This document shows positions 9,117 through 16,768 of a stretch of 64,000 nt of DNA, in pieces. This DNA is from DATHTS01 sp965219305 (GTDB lineage: Bacteria; Acidobacteriota; Blastocatellia; Pyrinomonadales; Pyrinomonadaceae). Where the stretch lies: assembly GCA_965219305.1 (NCBI GenBank), contig OZ244725.1:3472001-3536000 (forward strand), written 5' to 3'. Under the pieces are notes generated by a model, which worked only from the letters and a program-made list of their open reading frames with translations, was not told the origin of the DNA and made no database searches. Both the position numbers and the translations under genes were made by a program. How positions within the stretch are numbered: the stretch's first letter is position 1; every line of letters begins with the position of its first letter.

Positions 9117-9593
9117 ATGAAGAAATTTTTAGCAATTTTTACACTTTTGTTTGTGTTCGCAATCTGTCTTCCACAGACGGCAAATGCTCAAAGATCAGGA
9201 AAATCTTATGCTGGTGAACGTTATAAAGCAAAGAAAAAATACACATCGAGTCGCCAATCAAACAGACGCGTAACGCGTTACGACAGTCGTTATAATTCTC
9301 GTTCGACTAATTATAACAATCGCTACAACAGAAATAATCAACGCTATTACAACAATGGCAGACGCGATCAACGCTCGGTTTACAGCCGACACCGGAATTT
9401 AATCAACATCGGAATCGGCTCCGGCGCAGGCGCAATTATCGGCGGCATCGTTGGCGGTAAAAAAGGTGCATTAATAGGCGCAGGTGTCGGTGCAGGTGCG
9501 GGAGCGGCTTATACTTACGGCATTAATCCTAAGAAAAAACGTCGTCGAAGCACAAGTAATTACCAGCGTCAAAGAAATTATCGTCATCAGTAG
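9117..9593 (+). CDS. Secreted glycine-zipper protein (158 aa)
   Basis: A signal peptide (1-24, ending ANA-Q) precedes a basic, Tyr/Asn/Arg-rich low-complexity region (about 25-92). Next comes a glycine-zipper block, IGIGSGAGAIIGGIVGGKKG and further G-x-G repeats (about 97-125), then the shared YTYGINP and a basic tail. Glycine zippers pack as transmembrane or oligomeric helices in envelope proteins. The ribosome site is AAGGAAGG. The next gene is a shorter paralogue. Probably an outer-envelope or surface-associated structural protein. Confidence 0.75.
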   Translation: MKKFLAIFTLLFVFAICLPQTANAQRSGKSYAGERYKAKKKYTSSRQSNRRVTRYDSRYNSRSTNYNNRYNRNNQRYYNNGRRDQRSVYSRHRNLINIGIGSGAGAIIGGIVGGKKGALIGAGVGAGAGAAYTYGINPKKKRRRSTSNYQRQRNYRHQ

Positions 9594-9615
9594 AAAATTC
9601 TAGTTTTTTATTTCT

Positions 9616-9657
9616 AAAAGCCGTTTGATGTGTAAAATGTCGCGGCTTTTTTCTTTT
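9616..9657 (+). terminator. Rho-independent terminator of the first glycine-zipper gene
   Basis: AAAAGCCG and CGGCTTTT form a stem with a loop of roughly 20 bases, followed by T-rich sequence, shortly after the stop codon at 9593. Confidence 0.65.
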
Positions 9658-9775
9658 ATCAAGCAAATAATTCTATGACCGATACCGTTAAATATATTTC
9701 GATATGGTGTAAAAATGCTTGATAATTGATTGTAAAGAAATGTATATATGCTTAGTAACAAACAGTTTACAGGTT

Positions 9776-9792
9776 TGGCACAATTATTGTAA
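9776..9792 (+). promoter_or_regulatory. Possible weak sigma-54 promoter
   Basis: TGGCACAATTATTGTA matches the sigma-54 consensus TGGCACG-N4-TTGCA with correct GG-to-GC spacing, except that the -12 element reads GT instead of GC. It lies about 60 bases upstream of the ATG of the second glycine-zipper gene. It would be weaker than the site at 10813. Confidence 0.35.
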
Positions 9793-9848
9793 TTGTTATT
9801 TACAGCCAAAGGAATTTTCCTTTGAAATTGAAAGGAGAACAAATCATT

Positions 9849-10196
9849 ATGAAAAAACTTATAGCAACATTTTTAACAATGGCGATAATGGCGGTTATGG
9901 TTCCGCTCGTAGCAAACGCTCAGACCAGAAGCAGAAGAAATTATAATCGCACTACCCAAACGCGTCGTTACGAAAAGAAAGATCAAAATTTTTACGATAA
10001 GCATCGTAACTTGATTAATATCGGAATCGGTTCCGGAGCAGGCGCGATTATCGGCGCAATCGCTGGCGGCAAAAAAGGTGCATTAATCGGCGCGGCGGCA
10101 GGTGCAGGCGGTGGCGCACTTTATACATATGGCATTAATCCGAAGGACAAAAGAAATCAGCGCAGAAATCAGCGCAGAAATTATCGCCGACCATAA
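9849..10196 (+). CDS. Secreted glycine-zipper protein, short paralogue (115 aa)
   Basis: The start is taken at ATG 9849 because GAAAGGAGAA lies just upstream and a clean signal peptide follows (ending ANA-Q). A longer reading from 9822 has neither. The mature part has a short basic segment, then HRNLINIGIGSGAGAIIG and the glycine-zipper/YTYGINP block nearly identical to the upstream gene, then QRRNQRRN repeats. It differs mainly by losing most of the Tyr/Asn-rich region. A tandem duplication is the simplest origin. Confidence 0.75.
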   Translation: MKKLIATFLTMAIMAVMVPLVANAQTRSRRNYNRTTQTRRYEKKDQNFYDKHRNLINIGIGSGAGAIIGAIAGGKKGALIGAAAGAGGGALYTYGINPKDKRNQRRNQRRNYRRP

Positions 10197-10221
10197 ATTA
10201 ATTTTTATAGCTTCTAAATTC

Positions 10222-10255
10222 AAAAGCCAGAATGAAAATTCATTCCGGCTTTTCG
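10222..10255 (+). terminator. Rho-independent terminator of the second glycine-zipper gene
   Basis: AAAAGCCAGAATG pairs with CATTCCGGCTTTT, with one mismatch and a small A-rich loop. It sits about 26 bases past the stop codon. Confidence 0.75.
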
Positions 10256-10383
10256 TGTGATAAAAATGTAATTAGTTGAGCGTTAGCGTTATTATATCTT
10301 TCTAACAGGTAACATTCTTACATTTACGACAATCAGGGGAATAACTAAATTATTTCAAAATAGCTACAGTTTCCTATTAAACA

Positions 10384-10626
10384 TTAAACGAATTTCGGAT
10401 TTCCGCCGGAATCGTCGTCAATACCCTCATTATCCGTCGAAGTTGGCGGTTCTTCGATCGGCGTTGATTCGTCTTGTCTGTCCGGTGGAACAGGGATATT
10501 TTCTATGTCTGTATTAGTATTGTCTCTTTCAGCATCAATTTCCGGGTAATCCGAATGACTGCCGAAATCATCTTCGGTATTTACGGTACTTACGTCCGGG
10601 TTTGGTATGTTTTGTACGTCTTGCAT
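10384..10626 (-). CDS. Small acidic, disordered protein (80 aa)
   Basis: Rich in Asp, Glu, Pro, Asn and Ser, with no hydrophobic core, signal peptide or membrane segment, so almost certainly disordered. A good ribosome site (AGAGGAGA) lies about 8 bases before the ATG on the minus strand, and that is the main support for a real gene. I do not recognise a family. It diverges from the sigma-54-driven gene at 10870. Confidence 0.5.
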   Translation of the reverse strand: MQDVQNIPNPDVSTVNTEDDFGSHSDYPEIDAERDNTNTDIENIPVPPDRQDESTPIEEPPTSTDNEGIDDDSGGNPKFV

Positions 10627-10812
10627 AATAATATTCTCCTCTTACTAAATTTCTCGAAATTTTTAAATAGCAACATTCGTGCCTTTTATTAGTCAATAAA
10701 TATGGTTGTAATTTAATAAAGACGATTACCGTAAATATAATTAAACTGTATTGAATTAACTCAATTTTTAATAAAATTCGTGATTCTACCTTGTTTTACG
10801 GGGAAAATGATT

Positions 10813-10829
10813 CGGCACAGCTCTTGCAA
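10813..10829 (+). promoter_or_regulatory. Sigma-54 (-24/-12) promoter
   Basis: CGGCACAGCTCTTGCAA: GG at 10814-10815 and GC at 10826-10827, the exact 12-base phase, with TTGCA fully conserved and only the first base and one flank deviating from TGGCACG-N4-TTGCW. Transcription would begin near 10839, about 30 bases before the ATG at 10870. Sigma-54 promoters need an NtrC-type activator. One is encoded at 21129-22499, but no enhancer site is proved. Confidence 0.75.
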
Positions 10830-10869
10830 ACATATAAATAAAAGGTTTTTTACAAAGGAAGAAAATTAA

Positions 10870-11064
10870 ATGTCACAAGGCGATAAAGATAAATATACAG
10901 ACAAGCAAAAGCGCAAAGCCGAACACATCGAAGAAGGCTATAAGGAAAAAGGTTACTCCGAAGAAAAAGCTGAAGAGATAGCGTGGAAAACCGTTAATAA
11001 ACTAGACGGCGGCGGAAAGAAACCCGGCGGTTCGGGGCGTAGATCAAGTAAGGAATCAAAGTAA
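10870..11064 (+). CDS. Small charged protein of stress/'plasmid stabilisation' type (64 aa)
   Basis: Very hydrophilic, Lys/Glu-rich and helical (QKRKAEHIEEGYKEKGYSEE, then AEEIAWKTVNK), ending in a Gly/Ser/Lys tail (GGGKKPGGSGRRSSKESK). Similar short proteins are widely annotated as plasmid-stabilisation or hypothetical, without a proven activity. The ribosome site is AAAGGAAG. It is the first gene behind the sigma-54 promoter, and the eRF1-like gene follows 11 bases after its stop, so the two form an operon. Confidence 0.75.
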   Translation: MSQGDKDKYTDKQKRKAEHIEEGYKEKGYSEEKAEEIAWKTVNKLDGGGKKPGGSGRRSSKESK

Positions 11065-11075
11065 AATTAAATATT

Positions 11076-12218
11076 ATGAAATTAGAAAGAAACACATTAA
11101 AGGAACTCTCGGAAGTAGAATCGAGCAAATCACCATTTATTTCCATTTATCTGAATGCGGAATCCAACAATCAGGGGCGCGATGATTTCGATAAATTTTT
11201 AACAAAACAACTCGAAACACATCAAAATAAATTTGAAGAAGGAACGCCGGAACGTGAAAGTTTTGAACGGGACGTTGAAAAAATAAATGAATTTACCGGA
11301 AAGTTAAATCCATCAGCAAACGGCGTGGCGATTTTTGCCTGTAGCGGCGCAGATGGATTTTTTAAAACGATCCAGTTTAATGTGCCGTTTGAAAATGACC
11401 GATTTTTTGTTTTTAATCGTCCGCACATTTTTCCTCTAGCGCGTTTGATTGATCAAAATCCGAAATACGCCGTAGTTTTAGCTGATACAAAATCGGCGAA
11501 TATTTTTGTTGTTCAGCGCGGACGAATTATTGATCGGGAAGAAGTTCAAAGCGAAACGACGGGCGATACGCGTACGGGAGCTTTGTCGCATTCTCATTAC
11601 CAAAGTCACGTCGAGGAAATGCACAAACGGCACGCCAAAGAAATTATCGAAGAATTAGAAAAAGTCGTACGCGAAGACGACATCCGCCAGATCGTTCTCG
11701 CCGGAAATGAAGAAGTAACGATTCCGCTTTTGCGCGAAGAACTGACGAACGATTTAAAAGATAAAGTTGTCGGCACGGCGCGTGTTGATGTTAACGGAGC
11801 GAAAGACGAGATTTGGGAAAAAGTCGAACAAGTGATTCACCAACACGATACGCTCAAAGATAAGGAAAAGACAGATAAACTTTTCGAGCAAAATTATGAC
11901 GATGGTTTTGCCGTAACCGGAGTCGAGAAAACTTTGCAGGCATTGGCAAACGGGCAGGTTCAAGAACTTTATCTGACGACAAAATTCGATGAAATCGAAT
12001 TTGATGAAAACAAGATCAAACAGATTCTGGAAAATTATGCGCCGGGTGAAAATGGCGCAATGCCGAATGTTAAGGAAGGTCGGGAAATTGCCGATGAACT
12101 GATTCGCCGTGCTTTAGAATCGGCGGAACGTGTTCGTTTTATTGAAGATGAAAATCTTCTGAATGAAGTCGGCGGTGTCGGTGCGCTTCTGCGTTACAAA
12201 ATGTCGGCCAGTCAATAA
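11076..12218 (+). CDS. Bacterial eRF1-like (baeRF-type) protein
   Basis: 380 residues, cytoplasmic. The N-terminal part starts SPFISIYLNAESN. The middle resembles the eRF1 domain-2/3 fold with YAVVLADTKSANIFVVQRGR, and the C-terminal domain carries LYLTTKFD and ends with GGVGALLRY. Bacterial eRF1-like proteins of this group are predicted to act on ribosomes or peptidyl-tRNA, but experimental roles are few. It is co-transcribed with the 64-aa gene from a sigma-54 promoter, which suggests a stress-time translation function. Family assignment is by eye and the sub-family is uncertain. Confidence 0.65.
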   Translation: MKLERNTLKELSEVESSKSPFISIYLNAESNNQGRDDFDKFLTKQLETHQNKFEEGTPERESFERDVEKINEFTGKLNPSANGVAIFACSGADGFFKTIQFNVPFENDRFFVFNRPHIFPLARLIDQNPKYAVVLADTKSANIFVVQRGRIIDREEVQSETTGDTRTGALSHSHYQSHVEEMHKRHAKEIIEELEKVVREDDIRQIVLAGNEEVTIPLLREELTNDLKDKVVGTARVDVNGAKDEIWEKVEQVIHQHDTLKDKEKTDKLFEQNYDDGFAVTGVEKTLQALANGQVQELYLTTKFDEIEFDENKIKQILENYAPGENGAMPNVKEGREIADELIRRALESAERVRFIEDENLLNEVGGVGALLRYKMSASQ

Positions 12219-12251
12219 AGTCTAAAGATATTGCATTTTCAAAATTCTGAT

Positions 12252-12290
12252 AACAGGAAAGTTTTGTTGGTTTATGAAAACTTTCCTGTT
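12252..12290 (+). terminator. Rho-independent terminator of the sigma-54 operon
   Basis: AACAGGAAAGTTTT (12252-12265) pairs perfectly with AAAACTTTCCTGTT (12277-12290), an 11-base loop. It lies about 30 bases past the eRF1-like stop. Confidence 0.8.
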
Positions 12291-12328
12291 TGAATTTGAC
12301 ACGTAAAATTCATTAGGCTATGCTAACC

Positions 12329-12355
12329 ATTCGCTTTTTTTGACGAAAAGCGAAT
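12329..12355. repeat. Hairpin upstream of tRNA-Glu
   Basis: ATTCGCTTTT (12329-12338) and AAAAGCGAAT (12346-12355) form a perfect 10-bp stem. The same ATTCGC/GCGAAT core recurs in the terminator after the tRNA (12525-12550). It could be a terminator for leftward or rightward transcripts. Confidence 0.5.
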
Positions 12356-12410
12356 TATTTGAAAGTTGGATAATATTAGAATAACTCTTTTGTTATCCGA
12401 TTCAGTTTGT

Positions 12411-12486
12411 GTCCGGTTCGTCTAGGGGTCTAGGACACCGCCCTTTCACGGCGGCAACACGGGTTCAAATCCCGTACCGGATACCA
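12411..12486 (+). tRNA. tRNA-Glu (anticodon TTC), CCA encoded
   Basis: The acceptor stem GTCCGGT pairs with ACCGGAT (one G-U end pair). The anticodon arm is CCGCC-CTTTCAC-GGCGG with anticodon TTC, the T arm is CGGGTTCAAATCCCG, the discriminator is A, and the 3' CCA is genomically encoded (12484-12486). The TAGGGGTCTAGGAC D-arm is typical of tRNA-Glu. Standalone gene. Confidence 0.97.
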
Positions 12487-12524
12487 TCTTTTATCAAATA
12501 ATTTGCATCATAGCCCGTAAAAGC

Positions 12525-12553
12525 ATTCGCTTATTTTGAGCGAATTTTTTATT
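12525..12553 (+). terminator. Terminator after tRNA-Glu
   Basis: ATTCGC (12525-12530) and GCGAAT (12540-12545) form a short stem followed by a T-run. It ends immediately before the ribosome site of the TPR gene. Confidence 0.6.
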
Positions 12554-12564
12554 TGGGGAGAGAA

Positions 12565-14310
12565 ATGATTCGTAAATACGTTTTTATAGTTACACTTATA
12601 CTTTTATTTTGTTCTTTGACAAAGGCGCAAAACGCCGCCGCCGATACGATAATGATTCTGCCGTTTGAAAACACTTCAAACAAAGCGGAGTTTAATTGGG
12701 TCGGCGAAAGTTTTGCGGATGCGCTGACAGATTTGCTAAAAGTTCCGGCTTTGAATGTAGTTTCAAATCAGGAACGCAAACTTCTTCAACAGGGGTTGCG
12801 AGTTCCTCTGACGATTTTGCCTTCGACGGCGACTTCGCTGAAGTTAGCGCGAACGGCGAACGCTTCAATCTTAATTTCGGGAAAATATTCGATTATTCCT
12901 GAACAAGGTGATCGCGCAGCAAGCGTAAATATCACGGCAAAGATTATCCGCGTAAAAGAAGGAAGATTTTTAAATGAAGAATTGCCCGACGGACGGCGCG
13001 TTACGCGCGACATAAATTTAACGGACGCGCTCGGAAATCTGCAAACCGTTCAGGGGCAACTTGCATATCAAATCCTTTATCAGCGCGACAAGGCGTTGCC
13101 GTTTTCACAAAATCAATTTATTGACGCGGCAAACAAAGTTCCGGCGAGGGCGTTCGAGGCATATATCAAAGGGCTTTTGACGGACAATATGGCGGCGCGT
13201 GAAAATTATTTTAAAAACGCTCTGCGAATCTTTGCGGATGAGAAAGAAGGTAAGGTTTATTCAGAAGCCGCGCTCGAACTCGGACACTATTTTTTAAACA
13301 ATCGTAAGTTTAACGATGCCGTAGAGTATTTCTCCAGAATTTCGCAGGAAAGTCCACAATATGCTGAAGCCGCATTTTATACGGGATTGATTTATTGGCG
13401 CGGGGAAAATTACGAACAAGCTTTAGCAGTTCTTCGTCCGTTAGCGGAAGATTTGAAGTTAACCAGTGTTTCCAATAGTTTAGGAGCAATTGCAGTTCAG
13501 GCTTCACGTGCCGAGAAAAAAAATAAAGGGAAATCGGACGCGCTTTTAAATGAAGGAATCGAGACTTTGAAACAGACGGTTGAATCTGCGCCTGAGAATA
13601 TTAATATAAAATTTAATTACGGATTGGCACTTTTTTTAAACAAAAGTTATAATTCTGCCGTAGAGCAATTAAAGCCGATTTTAGCAGCAAATCCGAAAGA
13701 TGGGGAATCATACTTTTTGCTTGCTAAAGCATTGGAGATAACAAATGATCCGACGGCGGCTGATATTGACAACCAAGCCCGTAGGTTTTTGACTGTTGGT
13801 GACAGATACGCCAAACTGCAAACCGAATGGCAAAAAAGCCAAACAGTTGGTGGAATTGATTTGCGTATTGAACAACCGGCGCGGAAAGATTTTGTCAGCG
13901 TTATTTTAACAAAACGACAGAACGAGACAAATTCCGTTCAAACGCCGCAGAGCGATACTGAAAAGTCGCTCGCCGAAGCCCGTAAACTTTACAGTGACGG
14001 ACGCGATGACGAGTCAATGGCTGTTCTTCGACGCATTTTATCGGCGGAACCGATGAGTGGCGAATCATATCTTCTACTAGGTTTGATTCACCTGCGGCGC
14101 GGAGATTTAGATCAATCGGTGAGTTCTTTGAAAACGGCACTATTTTGGAATAACCAGTTAATAGACGCGCACATCGCGCTTGGAAAGATTTACGTTCAGA
14201 AAGGCGATTGTCTGCAAGCACAGAATTATGCGCGTTCTGCCGCCGAGATCAACAGCGAAAATGTCGAAGCACAAGGTTTACAGCGTCAAATTGAACGATG
14301 TAGCAAATAG
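12565..14310 (+). CDS. Secreted TPR-repeat protein with FlgO/CsgG-like N-terminus
   Basis: 581 residues from ATG 12565, chosen over an upstream TTG at 12553 because GGGGAGAGAA directly precedes it and a signal peptide (ending LTKA-Q) follows. Residues about 28-165 (IMILPFENTSNKAEFNWVGE, then ADALTDLLK and ASILISGKYSI) resemble FlgO/TolB-N type domains that bind other envelope proteins. From about 190 to the end there are helical TPR repeats (for example KVYSEAALELGHYFLNNRKF and SYLLLGLIHLRRGDLDQSVS). Probably a periplasmic or outer-membrane-associated scaffold. Its partner is not apparent. Confidence 0.8.
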   Translation: MIRKYVFIVTLILLFCSLTKAQNAAADTIMILPFENTSNKAEFNWVGESFADALTDLLKVPALNVVSNQERKLLQQGLRVPLTILPSTATSLKLARTANASILISGKYSIIPEQGDRAASVNITAKIIRVKEGRFLNEELPDGRRVTRDINLTDALGNLQTVQGQLAYQILYQRDKALPFSQNQFIDAANKVPARAFEAYIKGLLTDNMAARENYFKNALRIFADEKEGKVYSEAALELGHYFLNNRKFNDAVEYFSRISQESPQYAEAAFYTGLIYWRGENYEQALAVLRPLAEDLKLTSVSNSLGAIAVQASRAEKKNKGKSDALLNEGIETLKQTVESAPENINIKFNYGLALFLNKSYNSAVEQLKPILAANPKDGESYFLLAKALEITNDPTAADIDNQARRFLTVGDRYAKLQTEWQKSQTVGGIDLRIEQPARKDFVSVILTKRQNETNSVQTPQSDTEKSLAEARKLYSDGRDDESMAVLRRILSAEPMSGESYLLLGLIHLRRGDLDQSVSSLKTALFWNNQLIDAHIALGKIYVQKGDCLQAQNYARSAAEINSENVEAQGLQRQIERCSK

Positions 14311-14394
14311 TGTAACTTTTCGTCCGGTTAGATTTCGAGATTATTTGAAAATTTATAAATTTACGCCCGCCAAAATAGCGGTTTTAGGGTTTTT

Positions 14395-14459
14395 AAGCTA
14401 GAAATACCAAGTTGTAAAACTTTGGCACGCGATGTGCATATAGCAATATCGGCTAGCTT
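14395..14459. repeat. Inverted repeat bracketing a sigma-54 promoter
   Basis: AAGCTAG at 14395-14401 and CTAGCTT at 14453-14459 flank the promoter symmetrically. It may be a protein-binding site, or chance. The CTAGCTT element recurs in the terminator hairpin at 14581. Confidence 0.35.
14423..14440 (+). promoter_or_regulatory. Sigma-54 (-24/-12) promoter of a non-coding RNA
   Basis: TGGCACGCGATGTGCA: GG at 14424-14425 and GC at 14436-14437 in exact phase, with TGGCACG perfect and one mismatch in the -12 box (GTGCA for TTGCA). Predicted start is near 14449. No coding sequence with a ribosome site follows within 440 bases. Confidence 0.65.
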
Positions 14460-14610
14460 GATAATTTAATATAACAGTTGGATTATTAAGACCCCGCCGC
14501 CAACTCTTCTTCGAGCGCGGATTGCCTCTGCGCTTGACCACTTTCCGAGCGTTCCTTCAGTTGTCCTTCCTTTTATGAGCCTAGCTTAACCGCTAGGCTC
14601 TCCTACTTTT
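14449..14610 (+). ncRNA. Putative sigma-54-dependent small RNA (about 160 nt)
   Basis: Between the predicted sigma-54 start and a strong terminator the DNA has no frame with a start and ribosome site, but several possible stems: GTTGG...CCAAC around 14479-14513, AGCGC...GCGCT around 14515-14540, and the terminator GAGCCTAGC (14577-14585) with GCTAGGCTC (14592-14600) plus TCCTACTTTT. Before the terminator lies a single-stranded pyrimidine stretch (TTGTCCTTCCTTTT) complementary to Shine-Dalgarno sequences. This is the layout of a trans-acting small RNA such as Qrr. No known family was recognised by eye. Processing and expression are unproved. Confidence 0.5.
14577..14610 (+). terminator. Rho-independent terminator of the putative small RNA
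   Basis: A perfect 9-bp stem, GAGCCTAGC with GCTAGGCTC, a 6-base loop TTAACC, then TCCTACTTTT. Confidence 0.8.
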
Positions 14611-14890
14611 AAATCCCGTAATTATTGAGTTTTATTTAATTCAGTCAAATTGAATCATTTGTAATTTAGGCTTTCGCAATTCATCTTGGAAAACAAATCA
14701 ATTTGACCAGTTAAATTACAATTGGCAAGTTAATGACAAAAAACGTCAGTTTCTATATGACAAAAATTGATTGTTTCGTTCAATTTGATAGTTCAGATTG
14801 AACGATTTTTTTCATTTTGATTGAATTGTGAAAAATATATCCAAATATTTAGTTCTTTTTCTACAGACGCTTCTCTGTTAACATCTGCTT

Positions 14891-16465
14891 ATGAAAATTT
14901 TCTCTCGTGTCAGAGGAATCTTACCACAGCCGACAAATATTTTACTGGCTGTTTTTTCCGCAGTTTTGCTGATACTGGCATTTCCGGGTTTTGAATTGTG
15001 GTTCACAGCATGGTTTGCACTCGTGCCTTTGTTTTTCGCCATCGTGCGCGAGAAAAATTTCTGGGTCAAATCTTTAGTTCTAGGTTGGATATTCGGAACT
15101 TTGTTTTTCTTCGGAAGTTGTTGGTGGCTGACTTATGCACCGACGAATTACGGCGGAATCCCCGCATCAATTTCCTATCTCTTATTGTTCGGCGCAGCTG
15201 TTGCCGCCGGATTTTTTCCCGCGATGTGCGCCGGTTTATTTTCAATTTTAGTTAAACGATTCGGTAATTACGTGATTCTTTCCGCGCCGTTTTTGTGGAT
15301 TTCGTTTGAATTTATGAGATTTTGGATGACGGGAAACATTTGGAATTCAATCGGATATTCGCAGGCATTTATTCCTTACACAATTTCAGCCGCATCAATC
15401 GGCGGCGTTTTTTTAGTAAGTTTTCTAATTGTTAGTTTCAACAGTTTGCTGACTTTGGGTTTATTTTCGCAGAAATTCGAGAATAAAAATAAATTCGTCT
15501 GGATTTATGCCGGACTGTCAATTTTATTTATATTTTGTGTCATACTTTTGACTCCGAGCGTTAAAATTCCAACGGTTGATAAAACGGCTTCCGTAATTGC
15601 AGTTCAACCGAACGTGCCGATGAGCGGGTTGAATTTCAGCAAATGGCAGGCGTTGCGTTCGCGCCATCTCGAACTTGCGGAAGAGGCGTTAAAAAAAGCC
15701 AAAGCCGACGGAAAGATCGGTGAATTTGAAAAGACGATTGTGATTTTTCCCGAATCGCCGATGAATTTTATGTTTGACCGCGACGAAGAATTTCGCGCTT
15801 TTCTGAAAAACTTTGCAGAGAAAAATAATGTTTCGGTAATTTTTAATTCCGCCGAACCCGATAAATCCGGCGAACAATTTTATAATTCCGCCGTGATGGT
15901 CAACGAAAGCGGCGAGAAGATCGCGCAGTATGACAAAATTCATCTTCTGCCGTTCGGCGAATATCTGCCGCTTTCAGAACTCGTCGGGCAAATAATACCG
16001 CCGCTTGTCGGAAATTTCGCGTTCGGCGACGAATACGATCTTTTGTCGCTCGGCGATGCGAAAGCGGGCGTAATGATCTGTTTTGAATCTCATTTTCCAG
16101 AGCTTTCAAATCAATTTGTCAGACAAGGTGCGGACGCGCTGATCGAAATTACAAACGACGGTTATCTGGGCAACACGCCGGTTTTGCGGCAGCATCTGGC
16201 AAGCGCGGTTTTTCGCGCCGTCGAAACAAATCGCCCGCTTTTGCGTGTGACAAACGTCGGAATTACGGCATACATTAACGAACGCGGCGAAGTATTAAAT
16301 CCGGCGGACGTTTACAAGGAATCGGCGCAGGTTTGGTCGGTCGGTAAATCCGACGGGAAACAAACTTTTTACGTGCGCTACGGTGATTGGACGGCGTGGC
16401 TTTGCGTAATTGTAACTTTATGTTTGTTTATCTTGAGTTTTGGGCGGAAATCTAAACAAATATGA
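14891..16465 (+). CDS. lnt: Apolipoprotein N-acyltransferase
   Basis: 524 residues. It adds the third acyl chain to the N-terminal Cys of lipoproteins at the periplasmic face of the inner membrane. The N-terminal 220 residues have about seven hydrophobic segments. The C-terminal nitrilase-like domain contains the catalytic triad Glu288 (IFPESP), Lys349 (YDKIHLLPFGEYLP) and Cys397 (MICFESHFPEL), with a last membrane segment near 500-517. It supports a Gram-negative envelope. A 72-aa gene overlaps its stop by 4 bases. Confidence 0.95.
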   Translation: MKIFSRVRGILPQPTNILLAVFSAVLLILAFPGFELWFTAWFALVPLFFAIVREKNFWVKSLVLGWIFGTLFFFGSCWWLTYAPTNYGGIPASISYLLLFGAAVAAGFFPAMCAGLFSILVKRFGNYVILSAPFLWISFEFMRFWMTGNIWNSIGYSQAFIPYTISAASIGGVFLVSFLIVSFNSLLTLGLFSQKFENKNKFVWIYAGLSILFIFCVILLTPSVKIPTVDKTASVIAVQPNVPMSGLNFSKWQALRSRHLELAEEALKKAKADGKIGEFEKTIVIFPESPMNFMFDRDEEFRAFLKNFAEKNNVSVIFNSAEPDKSGEQFYNSAVMVNESGEKIAQYDKIHLLPFGEYLPLSELVGQIIPPLVGNFAFGDEYDLLSLGDAKAGVMICFESHFPELSNQFVRQGADALIEITNDGYLGNTPVLRQHLASAVFRAVETNRPLLRVTNVGITAYINERGEVLNPADVYKESAQVWSVGKSDGKQTFYVRYGDWTAWLCVIVTLCLFILSFGRKSKQI

Positions 16466-16680
16466 AAAAGTGGATTATTTTAACTGTCGTCGTTTTAACG
16501 CTTTACATTTTAAGTTACGCCGTTTTTCGCCAGACGAATTCGCAAGTGTGGGAAAACGACGGCAAGGAATATGTTATTTTTCCGATGAATAAAGTTTATC
16601 TTTATTACGTTTATCGTCCGCTGAGTTACGTTGACGGGAATCTAACCGGAATGCAGTTTCACATCGGCGATCATCAATAA
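16462..16680 (+). CDS. Small membrane-anchored protein (72 aa)
   Basis: The start ATG overlaps the lnt stop (ATGA), implying translational coupling. The protein has one N-terminal membrane segment (about 4-22, IILTVVVLTLYILSYAVF) and a Tyr-rich remainder with YVIFPMNKVYLYYVYRPLSY facing the periplasm. I do not recognise a family. Coupling to lnt suggests, but does not prove, a link to lipoprotein maturation. Confidence 0.65.
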   Translation: MKKWIILTVVVLTLYILSYAVFRQTNSQVWENDGKEYVIFPMNKVYLYYVYRPLSYVDGNLTGMQFHIGDHQ

Positions 16681-16688
16681 GAATTTAA

Positions 16689-16768
16689 TTACAAATAAAC
16701 GCGAAGTTTTCCCGAAGGTTTTCAATAAAAATTATAAATCTTCGTGTTCTTCGCGGTTAATTTTCTTT
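16689..16768. repeat. Intergenic repeat of the 'TTCGTGTTCTTCGCGGTTAA' type
   Basis: Imperfect palindromic sequence between two convergent genes, with AAACGCGAAG on one side and CTTCGTGTTCTTCGCGGTTA on the other. Related variants occur at 22510, 24436, 32922 and 33353. It could serve as a bidirectional transcription barrier. Confidence 0.5.

Larger units (their letters stand above)
14311..14890. other. 580-base non-coding interval
   Basis: No open reading frame here has a ribosome site. It holds the sigma-54 promoter at 14423-14440, a putative structured RNA with a strong terminator (to 14610), and then AT-rich sequence up to the lnt start at 14891. Confidence 0.7.
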
